Part shown: piece after piece, positions 47,289 through 55,601 of the stretch | How positions within the stretch are numbered: the stretch's first letter is position 1 | How the letters are laid out: each line of letters opens with the position of its first letter | Source of the DNA: Acidobacteriota bacterium | Lineage (GTDB): Bacteria > Acidobacteriota > Terriglobia > UBA7540 | Reading direction: 5' to 3' | Assembly: GCA_021817045.1 (NCBI GenBank) | Contig: JAKAWG010000011.1 | Span: 26,439 to 90,438, forward strand | DNA: 64,000 bases | Made by a program: the position numbers and the translations under genes | Notes under the pieces: generated by a model | The model's input: only the letters and a program-made list of their open reading frames with translations | The model's database searches: none | Told to the model about the DNA's origin: nothing

Positions 47289-48680
47289 ATGGAACGGACG
47301 CGGCTTCTTGCGCTACTCTTGGCTGCATTCTTAGGCGCTTGCAGTTCGGTGGCTGCAAAGTCTGAACTGCCCTCGGATGGTCCCGGAATTGAGCTTCAAC
47401 AGGCCCAGGAACTGCTTGCCCACCGCAATTACAACCAAGCCGAGATGGCTTTCCGCAAAGCAGTTGCGGCGCAGCCTCGTTCGGCCGCGGCCGCGGCGGG
47501 TTTGGCGCTGACTTTATGGAGGGAGGGGAAGAAAGAGGACGCAGTCAAGGAATTCACCGTGGCCGCCAGGCTCGCACCGGACGATTTCACCGTTCATTAT
47601 GATCTTGCCAACGCTGCCTGGAACCTGGCTGACCAGTCGCGCTCGCCGGGACGAGGAATTGCGGCCAACCCCGCGCAGTTCTCAGCCGCAAATTATCAGC
47701 AGCTTGCAATCTCCGAGATGCAACGTGCCCTGGCGCTGCGGCCTAAGGACACCGACGTCGAGCTGGATCTAGCCCGGCTGTATCTTGACGCCGGGCGCGC
47801 GAAAGATGCTGTCACCGAGGCTTCGCTCATCACGAGCGCCGCACCCACAAACGCCGCAGCCTACATGACGCTCGGCCGGGCGTATCTTGCGCAAGGCAAC
47901 GACGTGCAGGCAGCTTCTGAGTTCAAAAAGGCCGAAAAGCTGGCTCCCCATAATGCCAGCGCCAACCTTGCGCTTGCCCAAGTCAGGCTCCACGAGCGAG
48001 ACGCCGCAGGCGCCGAAGAAGCCCTTCGCGCGGCCGTCCGCTCGGACCCTACGAGCGCCGAGGCCTCCGCCGCCCTAGGCCAGTTTCTGGTAGAGGCTCA
48101 TCGCGATCCGGAGGCTCAAACGTACCTGAGCCGCGCGATCTCGCTAAACCCGAACGATTGGGACAGCGAATATCGCCTGGGGAAAATCCTGGATGCGACA
48201 GGCAAGTTCGACCAGGCGCAGAAGCTTTTCGAAGAAGCCATAAAGCTGCACCCGTCTTTTTCGGCAGCGCGCAAGCAGCTTGCCCTGCAAATGCTGAGGC
48301 GCGGCAACCTGGCCGGTGCAAAAGCTCAGGCGGAAGCGATTTCTTCCGACGATCCGCAATCACCCGACGGGCACGAAGTGATGGCTCTCGCGTTGTGGAA
48401 GCAGCGCGACTACGACGATTCGCTCGCCGAGTGTGCCGCCGCCCTCGCTAACGCTCCCAATTCCACGCGCACGCTTGCCGTCCAGGCGCTCGATCTGTGG
48501 CAAGAGCGCCGGCTCGCAAATTCGCGGCAGGCACTCATCACAGCAGGTAAACTCCAACCAAACCTCCTCTCGGCTGTCGTATTCTGCCGCCTGATTCTTT
48601 GCAGTGCACAGGATATCGGCATCGTGAGCGGATTTCTCCGCAAGAATCGCTGGGTGCTCGCGCCTCCGCCGGACCAGTGA
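47289..48680 (+). CDS. Tetratricopeptide-repeat lipoprotein
   Basis: About 463 residues from ATG 47289. The lipoprotein signal LLALLLAAFLGACSSVAA has a lipobox at LGAC, so the mature protein is likely anchored to a membrane. The rest is a run of TPR units with the W/L-G-Y-A-P style pattern: HRNYNQAEMAFRKAVAAQPR, GKKEDAVKEFTVAARLAPDD, GRAKDAVTEASLITSAAPTN, GNDVQAASEFKKAEKLAPHN, HRDPEAQTYLSRAISLNPND, and TGKFDQAQKLFEEAIKLHPS. About ten repeats. TPR lipoproteins act as scaffolds in envelope machines; the specific partner is unknown. AAGGA precedes the chosen start. Confidence 0.85.
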   Translation: MERTRLLALLLAAFLGACSSVAAKSELPSDGPGIELQQAQELLAHRNYNQAEMAFRKAVAAQPRSAAAAAGLALTLWREGKKEDAVKEFTVAARLAPDDFTVHYDLANAAWNLADQSRSPGRGIAANPAQFSAANYQQLAISEMQRALALRPKDTDVELDLARLYLDAGRAKDAVTEASLITSAAPTNAAAYMTLGRAYLAQGNDVQAASEFKKAEKLAPHNASANLALAQVRLHERDAAGAEEALRAAVRSDPTSAEASAALGQFLVEAHRDPEAQTYLSRAISLNPNDWDSEYRLGKILDATGKFDQAQKLFEEAIKLHPSFSAARKQLALQMLRRGNLAGAKAQAEAISSDDPQSPDGHEVMALALWKQRDYDDSLAECAAALANAPNSTRTLAVQALDLWQERRLANSRQALITAGKLQPNLLSAVVFCRLILCSAQDIGIVSGFLRKNRWVLAPPPDQ

Positions 48681-48915
48681 AAGACGCTACTCAGCGTGGG
48701 GCGGAGCATCGACGAAAATGCACCAGTTGAATAGGCAACCGGCTATCAAAAGGCTTGGGTAGGGGCCGGGCGCAGATTAGGAAGAGTTCTTTACAAAAAC
48801 CCGTCCCGCACATACGCCGCGGCGAGCTGCGCAGTCATACAGCCGACGCCAGCCTCGGTTCGGAGCGGCGGATTTACCTCGGTTCCGAACTAATGTTAGG
48901 ATTGAAAAACGCAAT

Positions 48916-48942
48916 GTAGGTCCGACCCGCGTCGGAACCTAC
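48916..48942. repeat. Hairpin ahead of tRNA-Lys
   Basis: GTAGGTCCGAC-CCGC-GTCGGAACCTAC, an eleven-pair stem with one bulged base, seven bases before the tRNA. It has the style of an intergenic repeat; there is no T-run, so it is not a convincing terminator. Confidence 0.5.
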
Positions 48943-48948
48943 GGTTTC

Positions 48949-49020
48949 GGGCCGGTAGCTCAATGGTAGAGCACTGCCCTTTTAAGGCAGGGGTTCTGGG
49001 TTCGAGTCCCAGCCGGCTCA
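48949..49020 (+). tRNA. tRNA-Lys (anticodon TTT)
   Basis: Cloverleaf by eye: acceptor GGGCCGG/CCGGCTC with discriminator A (one G-T pair), D arm GCTC-AATGGTA-GAGC, anticodon arm CTGCC-CTTTTAA-GGCAG with TTT at positions 34-36, T arm CTGGG-TTCGAGT-CCCAG. CCA is not encoded. Sits between the TPR lipoprotein and the nickel/cobalt permease. Confidence 0.96.
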
Positions 49021-49156
49021 ATGGATGGAAGCTTTTTGGGCCGCCTCACAATTTAGCGGTTTGTTGAAAAGCAACTAACAGGTGAATTTTCTTTCCGCCT
49101 TCCGCTTACGTGGGCCGGATGATCCCGACCAGCGGCGGGAGCGACCCGTCGCCCCT

Positions 49157-50212
49157 TCAAACCTCCAGCTCAAGATCGTCAAATCGGCGCCACTTGTAAA
49201 TCACGATGGAGACAATCCAACTGGCGATAAAAACTCCTACGACCAGATAACCGAGGGTTCCGAAGTTGTGATTGAGCTCGGCTAACCCGTCCCAGAATCC
49301 ACCCCGCAAGCGGAAATACCCGGCCAGCAAGCCTAGGATTTCGATCCCTCCCACGATGAGCGCGACAGCCACCGATATGCAGGTAATCGTGATGTTGTAG
49401 TAGAGCTTGCGAATGGGCTTTACGAAAGCCCAACCATACGCTCCCAACATCAACACATTGTCCGTGGTATCAATAAGGCACATTCCTGCCGCAAAAAGGA
49501 TGGGAAACACGAGAACCGCTGCGAGCGGCAGTCCCTTGGAGGCTTCAGCAGCAGAAATTCCCAGAAGACCGATTTCAGTTGCGGTGTCGAAGCCCAATCC
49601 AAACAGCAGCCCCAGCGGATACATGTGCCAACTCCGTCGAATCATTGCGAACATCGGTCGAAATAGTCGAGCGAGAAGTCCTCGACTTGCGAGGAGTGCG
49701 TTGAAGTCCTCTTCAAGGTACGGCCCGCCTCGCCGCACCCGCGCGAATGCTCGATAGACCGACCGCAGGACGACCAGATTAACAATGGCGATTGCGAACA
49801 GAAAAAACGCTGACACCAGCGTGCCTAAGATTCCTCCTATACTCTTCAGGACTCCCAGCCGGTGTTGGAGGGTGAGTGCCATGCCGGCAATAGCCATCGA
49901 TCCCAGGATGACCACGGTCGAGTGACCGAGTGAGAACATGAAACCAACCGCCACCGGGCGCTTGCCTTCTTGCATCAATTTCCGCGTGACGTTATCAATC
50001 GCAGCGATATGGTCGGCATCGACAGCGTGCCGCAGCCCAAAACTGTAGGCAACCAACGCCGTTCCCAAAAGCAGTGGGTAGTGGTGGAAGGCCAGTCCTG
50101 CCCATATCCACGCAGCAAGATTGAATGCCAGTAGGATCCCGTAAATCGCGAAGAGTCTGCCTCGCACGTGATCGCCGGTATCGCTGAACAATGCGCTTAG
50201 GCTGCTTTGCAT
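49157..50212 (-). CDS. NiCoT-family nickel/cobalt permease
   Basis: High-affinity uptake permease for Ni2+ and/or Co2+ (HoxN/NixA/NhlF family), eight helices, 351 residues. Signature RHAVDADHIAAIDNVTRKLM (the HX4DH motif in helix 2), FSLGHSTVVILGS, LGFDTATEIGLLGIS and FAAGMCLIDTTDNVLMLGAY are intact. The ion cannot be read from these motifs with certainty. No nickel enzyme is in the window, whereas a cobalamin operon is, so cobalt is a reasonable guess. ATG at 50212 is used; a small upstream frame overlaps it by 16 bases. A cobalt or nickel regulator is not adjacent. Confidence 0.92.
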   Translation of the reverse strand: MQSSLSALFSDTGDHVRGRLFAIYGILLAFNLAAWIWAGLAFHHYPLLLGTALVAYSFGLRHAVDADHIAAIDNVTRKLMQEGKRPVAVGFMFSLGHSTVVILGSMAIAGMALTLQHRLGVLKSIGGILGTLVSAFFLFAIAIVNLVVLRSVYRAFARVRRGGPYLEEDFNALLASRGLLARLFRPMFAMIRRSWHMYPLGLLFGLGFDTATEIGLLGISAAEASKGLPLAAVLVFPILFAAGMCLIDTTDNVLMLGAYGWAFVKPIRKLYYNITITCISVAVALIVGGIEILGLLAGYFRLRGGFWDGLAELNHNFGTLGYLVVGVFIASWIVSIVIYKWRRFDDLELEV

Positions 50213-50427
50213 ACTCTCATCAATGATTGCATGAGCAGGGAAGCGTTGACCATTCCTCTTTCGGATATGAGTCCACTTTCGATCCGACCGTTGACTTCTC
50301 GCGCTAACCGCGTAACATCATTTGGCAATTCGTGCGATTCACGCTGCAACGCCATGCCGATAACAATTCGTCCTTCGCGAAGATTCCGGTCGTCTTTGAG
50401 GGAATACGACGCTCTTCGTTTCGCCAA
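50197..50427 (-). CDS. Doubtful small frame overlapping the NiCoT start
   Basis: 76 codons from a TTG at 50427 with no ribosome-binding site. The sequence is hydrophilic and helical in appearance (LPNDVTRLAREVNGRIESGL) and the frame fills the gap between the permease and the membrane protein to the right. It may be a real small gene translationally coupled to the permease, or spurious. No family is recognised. Confidence 0.25.
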   Translation of the reverse strand: MAKRRASYSLKDDRNLREGRIVIGMALQRESHELPNDVTRLAREVNGRIESGLISERGMVNASLLMQSLMRVCKAA

Positions 50428-50443
50428 GGTGCGTGCGAGATCT

Positions 50444-51469
50444 TCAGCAACCTCCGCTTTCTGACGCTACTGGCGAATCAACGGTGGCGAGCTCGGCCGT
50501 GCCTCGAAGTAGCTCGCGAATCTTAACGCCGGTAATTGCCACCACGGCCGCGCCCGCGATCAGGATCGGCAGGGTTGCGACAACAAACAGCAAGGCGGCG
50601 TAAGCTGTGGCGCGCGTTTTGTCAATACCGAGTAAGCCCAATGCCAGCACGCACGCGGCCTGAAGCACTCCGGCATTACCGGGTGTGTTGGGAATGATGG
50701 TGGCGACGCGGACGATAATCAGAACGGCGATCACCGCCCAGACTGAGAGATTCAGCCGGCAAGCCTTGCTCAGGGCCCAAAACGGAAAGCCAAATAAGGC
50801 TAATTGGACAAGGCTTGCGATCACGCTGGCGGCCAGAGTGCGCGCGTTGGCCATTCGGCGAATGCCTTCCATCGCGGGGCGGAGGCGTCCCGTGAAGCGG
50901 CCCGGCGGACGGGCGCCGCCTCGCATTCTCCACAGGAAGATCAACAATAAGAACGAGGCCAGCACGAGGAAACCTGCAAGCAGTCGCATTCCCGTAATGA
51001 GATAGGGCGGCAGCGACAGGAAGGCCATCGTCATGGAAAAGGCCACAGTCAGCGAGAAGGCGTCCAGAAGCCTCTCCAGTGCAACCGAGGACACAGCCAC
51101 GGAGAATGCCATCTGGTTCCAGGCCGCGAGCAGATAAGAACGGATGAGTTCGCCGGGGCGCAGTGGCAGGACTTCGTTTGCAAACAGGCCAATATAAAGC
51201 GCCCTCGCTGTCCGCCAGAGTTTCAGACGCGAGACAGGACGGAGCAGTAAATTCCACCGCCATGCGTGGTAGATTTGGGCGCCGATCCCCCAAAATGCGG
51301 CGATGATCAGCCAACCGAGACTGGCGTGGATAAGCTCCACTCCCAGGTTGCGCCAGTTGACGCCAGTAAACACCCAAATCAGGCATCCCAGCGAAACGGC
51401 GTAGCCGAGGACGCTGAATAGGATGCCGCGTAATCGGGAACGCTTAGCCAGAAGGCCGCTTTCGAACAC
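50444..51469 (-). CDS. LPG-synthase-TM/UPF0104-like membrane protein
   Basis: Integral membrane protein, 341 residues, about eight helices. The family (lysylphosphatidylglycerol synthase transmembrane region, also AglD/YbhN-like) includes flippase-like and glycosyl-lipid-associated proteins. Marks: GCLIWVFTGVNWRNLGVELI, HAWRWNLLLRP, LYIGLFANEVLPLRPGELIR, FSVAVSSVALERLLDAFSL, NTPGNAGVLQAACVLALGLL. GTG start three bases after the stop of the radical SAM gene, indicating coupling. Together with the divergent glycosyltransferase it suggests a lipid-linked glycan or glycolipid; this is inference. Confidence 0.85.
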   Translation of the reverse strand: MFESGLLAKRSRLRGILFSVLGYAVSLGCLIWVFTGVNWRNLGVELIHASLGWLIIAAFWGIGAQIYHAWRWNLLLRPVSRLKLWRTARALYIGLFANEVLPLRPGELIRSYLLAAWNQMAFSVAVSSVALERLLDAFSLTVAFSMTMAFLSLPPYLITGMRLLAGFLVLASFLLLIFLWRMRGGARPPGRFTGRLRPAMEGIRRMANARTLAASVIASLVQLALFGFPFWALSKACRLNLSVWAVIAVLIIVRVATIIPNTPGNAGVLQAACVLALGLLGIDKTRATAYAALLFVVATLPILIAGAAVVAITGVKIRELLRGTAELATVDSPVASESGGC

Positions 51470-51472
51470 AGT

Positions 51473-52606
51473 TCAATCGATTCTTAGAATCCGCAACGCC
51501 GCTTTTCTGAAGAATCGGCCGCTGGGCGCGGCGCGTGAAGGGAGGAGGAGCGCGTTCAGGGCCCGTATGGGAACTGGAAGGCGAGCCTCGCCGCCATGCG
51601 CGCCCCGGGGCGGAAATAACTGCGCGAGGGCTTGCCTTGGATTTTCCCGCAGTCTGTCGAGCAGGGCGACACGCTGAATGCAAAAAATCGTGCAGTAGGG
51701 CGCGCACGACTTTGTTACCTTGGATTCCCGCTCCATATCTTCGCGCGTGTATTGGGAAAGCGGGATCGCCGGATGCCCGCGTTGCGCCATGCAATAATGG
51801 ACCAAGCCGTCCTCACAAATGTAAAGGTGGCGGCCTCCAGCGGAGCAGTGCCACTCATTGGGCAAACCTTGAATCAAATTCTTGCGCCACGGATTGTGCC
51901 GGGCGAAAGAGAAGAGAGGTTTTGACAGCTTCTCAATGTCTTCTATCGCTTTCCGCTGCGTGGCATTCAATGGCAGAAGCTGACCCGAGCTGTCATGGAC
52001 GATTCCCGCCGTGCTTTCCAAGCCTAGTTCAACCGCCCGCCGGGCGATGGTGACGGCGTCCTCCGGATGCTCGGTGCAGGCTCCAACCACGGTGTGGATG
52101 TTTACCTGAAACTCCGCAAACTGCGCTAGCCAGCGCAGCTTTTGATCGAGAACCTTTAGGCTTTTCTTCGAAACGTCATCCGGCCGCAAGTTGTCGACAC
52201 TAATCTGCATGTGATCCAGGCCAGCTCGGTTGAGCCGCTGGATTCGGTCTGGAGTGAGTAAGTAGCCGTTGGTGACACTTATCGCAACGATGCCGTGATG
52301 ACGAATCCGCCGGATAATCTCTTCGAGCTCAGGGTGAAGCAACGGCTCACCACCCGTGAGAGTAATGACGGTTGTGCCGAGCGCGGCGAGCCGATCGATG
52401 CGACGAAATATCTCGGCGGTCGGAACTGGTTTGGAGAAGTCATCAAATTCATTGCAATACGTGCAGGACAGGTTGCAGCGGCGAGTGACCACGACATGAG
52501 CGAGCACAGGATGGTGAGACGACCTGAGAGCCAGGGCAACCATCCGGGTCTCCCGGTACAAGCGATGCCAGCGTTTCGCCTTACGACGCAAAAATATATT
52601 CGCCAT
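51473..52606 (-). CDS. Radical SAM protein
   Basis: About 377 residues from ATG 52606. Cluster motif in VTRRCNLSCTYCNEFDDFSK, then TVITLTGGEPLLHPELEEII (SAM site), IVAISVTNGYLLTP, and DHMQISVDNL. After the barrel, cysteines in EWHCSAGGRHLYICEDGLVH plus CMAQRG and SCAPYCTIFCIQR look like a SPASM-type or twitch auxiliary cluster region, so it may bind a second Fe-S cluster. The last 60 residues are Arg/Pro/Ala-rich and variable. The exact reaction is unknown; relatives modify peptides, sugars or lipids (HpnH-like and methyl-modifying enzymes). A promoter-like sequence lies just upstream. Confidence 0.88.
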   Translation of the reverse strand: MANIFLRRKAKRWHRLYRETRMVALALRSSHHPVLAHVVVTRRCNLSCTYCNEFDDFSKPVPTAEIFRRIDRLAALGTTVITLTGGEPLLHPELEEIIRRIRHHGIVAISVTNGYLLTPDRIQRLNRAGLDHMQISVDNLRPDDVSKKSLKVLDQKLRWLAQFAEFQVNIHTVVGACTEHPEDAVTIARRAVELGLESTAGIVHDSSGQLLPLNATQRKAIEDIEKLSKPLFSFARHNPWRKNLIQGLPNEWHCSAGGRHLYICEDGLVHYCMAQRGHPAIPLSQYTREDMERESKVTKSCAPYCTIFCIQRVALLDRLRENPRQALAQLFPPRGAHGGEARLPVPIRALNALLLPSRAAPSGRFFRKAALRILRID

Positions 52607-52621
52607 GATAGTTCCCGAAGA

Positions 52622-52651
52622 ATTATACGCAGCCCGCACACGTTGGCGCAA
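52622..52651 (-). promoter_or_regulatory. Promoter candidate for the radical SAM gene
   Basis: On the minus strand TTGCGC (52651-52646), an 18-base spacer and a consensus TATAAT (52627-52622). The expected transcription start is only ~8-10 bases before the ATG at 52606, so the message would be almost leaderless, in line with the lack of a ribosome-binding site. Confidence 0.4.
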
Positions 52652-52941
52652 CCCACTCTACAAAAAGTGCCGCGCGACAGGTGAGGTCAGGAGGGCGGAT
52701 GTTAAATGCGCCCTGCTGCGCGCGACTGCGGGCGTCCCTAGACTTGACGTTCCCGAACCGCACGGACGAATAGGGAAAACCAGTTAAAACTCCGGATGCT
52801 AAGTTTTGTGTTACTCATCGATTACGCGGAATTTTCTGGCACTTTCGATTCTTTTAAGCTAACATCCTAACTCTCCCTTTGTCTGACAAGGCTGCGAAGC
52901 GAAGGAGAGGTAGTTCTAAGAAGACGATGCGGTAAAGTGGA

Positions 52942-52958
52942 ACCATGACGCTCATGGT
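52942..52958. promoter_or_regulatory. Palindrome, possible operator
   Basis: ACCATGA-CGC-TCATGGT, a perfect 7-base inverted repeat centred between the divergent radical SAM and PHP genes. Size and place fit a shared regulator site, but nothing identifies the regulator. Confidence 0.35.
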
Positions 52959-53014
52959 ATCCCTTGGTAGGCAGCCGACGTCCCAGCAGGATCATTCACA
53001 AACGGGGTGACGAA

Positions 53015-54217
53015 TTGAATCAAGCGCAAACACGGGTTCACAAACTAACGAAAGCCTTGGGAAAAATGCGAGACTTCCGCACGGCTATATCGCTGCACAG
53101 TCATACCTGTCATTCTAAGGAGTGCGCGGATTTTATTCCGCTTTACTTTCAGCGTATTCCGGTTCTGAACCGGATGATTGCGTCTTCGATGAGGCGCTAT
53201 GAAGAGCGCACCGGAGTTGCGATAGATTTCCGCCGAATCTACTGGACACCTCCCGTGTTGCCCGCCACGGTGTTCGCTTCGGAGACTTCGCAAATCGAAG
53301 AGAAGCTGGATCTGGCGGCGTTGGTATCGATTACAGACCACGATACAATCGCAGCCCCTCTATCTTTGCGTCAACAGCCCGACTCGACTTCAGTTCCTAT
53401 TTCTGTCGAATGGAGCGTTCCGTTCGGGGATAACACCTTCCACCTGGGTGTGCACAACCTTCCTCCGGCCCGCTCGGATGAGATCATGAAAGACCTGTCC
53501 CGCTTCACGGCGGAGCCGGCTGAAGAGCGGCTCCCTGAGTTGTTGGAACTTCTCGGGCGCTCAGCAGAGAGTTTGTTAGTGTTGAATCATCCCTATTTTG
53601 ATTTTGCCCGGCAGGGAGCGGCTAAGCACCGTGCTTCGCTCCGGGAGTTCCTGTCGCGCTATCGCCCGTGGATTCACGCGTTGGAGCTCGGCGGGATGCG
53701 TCCGTGGCGCGAAAGCCAGGAAGTCTTACGCCTGGCGGAAGAGTGCGATCTCCCCATCGTTGCCGGCGGCGATCGCCATGGCTGCTGTCCTAATGGAGTC
53801 TTGAACCTGAGCCACTCGGAAAGCTGGGGTGAGTTTGTCGAGGAGGTACGAAGGCGCAGACACAATGAAATCCTCGTGCTGCCGCCTTGTGAAGACCCCG
53901 TCAGCCTGCGAGAGTTACAGATCGTGGCGGACGTTTCACGCTACTACCCCGATTACCCTTACGGCCACCGTCAGTTTACCGACAGGATTTTTGTGGATCT
54001 CGAGGGATATAGTTGGCATCCGCTGTCATTCTATTGGAGTGGCGGGATGCCGCTGTGGCTGCGTCCGGTCTTCGGCGGGCTGACAGCCCTCGGAAGTCAT
54101 TTTACTCGTCCCGTGCTGCGACGGTTCCTCTGCCTGTTCGGTGACAGCGATCTCGCCACATGGCCTACGCGAGCCGGTTACCAAACCGGAGGGTTTAGCA
54201 TCCAGAGGGAGGCTTAA
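53015..54217 (+). CDS. PHP-domain metal-dependent phosphoesterase-like protein
   Basis: About 400 residues. PHP fold metal residues: ISLHSHTCHSKE, VSITDHDTIAAPL, LLVLNHPYFDF, and GGDRHG near residue 245 of the domain. The family hydrolyses phosphate esters (nucleoside phosphates, histidinol-phosphate, DNA-polymerase-associated proofreading). The segment between motifs is larger than in small PHP proteins and continues for ~130 residues after the last motif (DLEGYSWHPLSFYWSGGMPL), a part not recognised. The start is uncertain: TTG 53015 is used, ATG 53066 just before MRDFRTAISLHSHT is the conservative choice. The next gene begins 50 bases downstream. Confidence 0.8.
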   Translation: MNQAQTRVHKLTKALGKMRDFRTAISLHSHTCHSKECADFIPLYFQRIPVLNRMIASSMRRYEERTGVAIDFRRIYWTPPVLPATVFASETSQIEEKLDLAALVSITDHDTIAAPLSLRQQPDSTSVPISVEWSVPFGDNTFHLGVHNLPPARSDEIMKDLSRFTAEPAEERLPELLELLGRSAESLLVLNHPYFDFARQGAAKHRASLREFLSRYRPWIHALELGGMRPWRESQEVLRLAEECDLPIVAGGDRHGCCPNGVLNLSHSESWGEFVEEVRRRRHNEILVLPPCEDPVSLRELQIVADVSRYYPDYPYGHRQFTDRIFVDLEGYSWHPLSFYWSGGMPLWLRPVFGGLTALGSHFTRPVLRRFLCLFGDSDLATWPTRAGYQTGGFSIQREA

Positions 54218-54267
54218 TGAGAATGCTCCCGGTTGGCGGCGATGGTCGCTGCGGGTGGAGATAGTAT

Positions 54268-55551
54268 TTGAACGTCACTAGCTCTGCTCCTTTGCAACCA
54301 TCTCGGGCACCGGGCGCCGACCGGTCTCTGCGTGTCGCCCTTTTCACTGAGACGTTCCTGCCGAGCGTGGACGGCACCGTCACTCGCCTTTGCCATACCA
54401 TCCGTCATTTGCAGGAGCTGGGGCACTCACTCCTCGTGATTGCCCCGCAAGGCGGCCTCGCGCATTTTGAGGGAGCGCGAATTCACGGGGTGCCGGCCTT
54501 CCCATTTCCGCTTTACCGGGAACTGAAGTTGGCCATACCGCGCCCTTCGGTCGGAAAAGCATTGGCGGCCTTCCAGCCCGATCTGATCCACGCCGCTCAT
54601 CCCGCGTCGCTCGGCGCCGCAGCCTTTTACTATAGCGCCGTGCGCAAGCTGCCGCTCGTAGTCTCTTACCACTGCCAACTGCCTAAATGGCTTCATTACT
54701 ACGGATTGGGACGCCTGGAACCGTTGGCTTGGTGGGGTGTCAAGGCGGCCTACAATCGGGCTGACCTCACACTTGCGACATCACAGTGGATGCAATCTGA
54801 GCTGCGAGACCGTGGAGTGCGGCGCGTGAAGCTCTGGAGGCGCGGCGTCGATACGCACCTTTTTCGTCCAGATCGCACATCGCAGGAGATGCGCGCCCGG
54901 CTAACGCAAGGACACCCGGAAAGTCCGTTACTGTTGTATGTAGGGCGCCTTTCAGCGGAAAAGGAGATCGAGCAGTGCCGGCCGCTCCTGGCCGGCTTGC
55001 CTGAACTTCGTTTGGCGCTCGTGGGAGACGGTCCCCATCGTCCCAAGCTGGAACAATATTTCGCCGGCACCCCTACGTATTTTGCCGGCTATCTGAAAGG
55101 CAAAGAGCTGGCGTCTGCCTTTGCATCCGCTGATGTCTTCTTCATGCCCTCACGGACTGAAACGCTGGGCCTCGTCGTGCTTGAGGCGATGGCGGCCGGT
55201 TGTCCGGTTGTGGCTGCGGCAGCAGGAGGGCTCTTGGACGTTGTCCAGGACGGAATCACCGGCCACCTTTATGAACCTGGGAATCCCACTGATGCGATTG
55301 CCGCGACCCAGCGACTGCTTCGCGATTCGGCACATCGGGAAAGAGTGCGCCAGCAAGCGCGCCTTGACGCAGAACAGTGGGGCTGGGCGGCAGCGACCCG
55401 GCAGCTCGAGCGCTTTTACCGAACGCTGATCAGGCGGGAACAGGAGTTGCCCCGCAAGATCCGAGAATATAGCATTCTGGGCGCCTCGATCGACAGCATC
55501 TGTGACACACTGCAAATATCGCGGGCCACCCTCCGCCGCCACACCCGCTGA
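54268..55551 (+). CDS. GT4-family glycosyltransferase with C-terminal HTH-like tail
   Basis: 427 residues, GT-B fold. N-terminal domain: LRVALFTETFLPSVDGTVTR with the GVxxVV-like region, SYHCQLPKWLHYYG; C-terminal domain: LLLYVGRLSAEKEIEQCRPL, LVGDGPHRPKLE and the E-x7-E motif in SRTETLGLVVLEAMAAGCPV, as in GT4 enzymes that make glycolipids (SQDG synthase SqdX, MgtA). TTG start at 54268 with GGTGGAG seven bases before. The last ~35 residues (SILGASIDSICDTLQISRA, TLRRHTR) read like the HTH of resolvases or homeodomain-like regulators, an unusual appendix for a glycosyltransferase. It follows the PHP gene and is probably co-transcribed. Confidence 0.88.
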   Translation: MNVTSSAPLQPSRAPGADRSLRVALFTETFLPSVDGTVTRLCHTIRHLQELGHSLLVIAPQGGLAHFEGARIHGVPAFPFPLYRELKLAIPRPSVGKALAAFQPDLIHAAHPASLGAAAFYYSAVRKLPLVVSYHCQLPKWLHYYGLGRLEPLAWWGVKAAYNRADLTLATSQWMQSELRDRGVRRVKLWRRGVDTHLFRPDRTSQEMRARLTQGHPESPLLLYVGRLSAEKEIEQCRPLLAGLPELRLALVGDGPHRPKLEQYFAGTPTYFAGYLKGKELASAFASADVFFMPSRTETLGLVVLEAMAAGCPVVAAAAGGLLDVVQDGITGHLYEPGNPTDAIAATQRLLRDSAHRERVRQQARLDAEQWGWAAATRQLERFYRTLIRREQELPRKIREYSILGASIDSICDTLQISRATLRRHTR

Positions 55552-55601
55552 CGCCACAAAGCGGTTGGCACATCAAAGACAGCTCTTCTAAAGCAACCCC
55601 A

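Larger units (their letters stand above)
52607..53014. other. Divergent control region of the glycolipid-like cluster
   Basis: No gene is seen. It separates the leftward radical SAM gene from the rightward PHP-domain gene, carries a promoter-like sequence for the former and a perfect palindrome, and contains CTCTCC/GGAGAG arms (52873-52911). Upstream starts of the PHP gene at a TTG at 52964 cannot be excluded. Confidence 0.5.
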
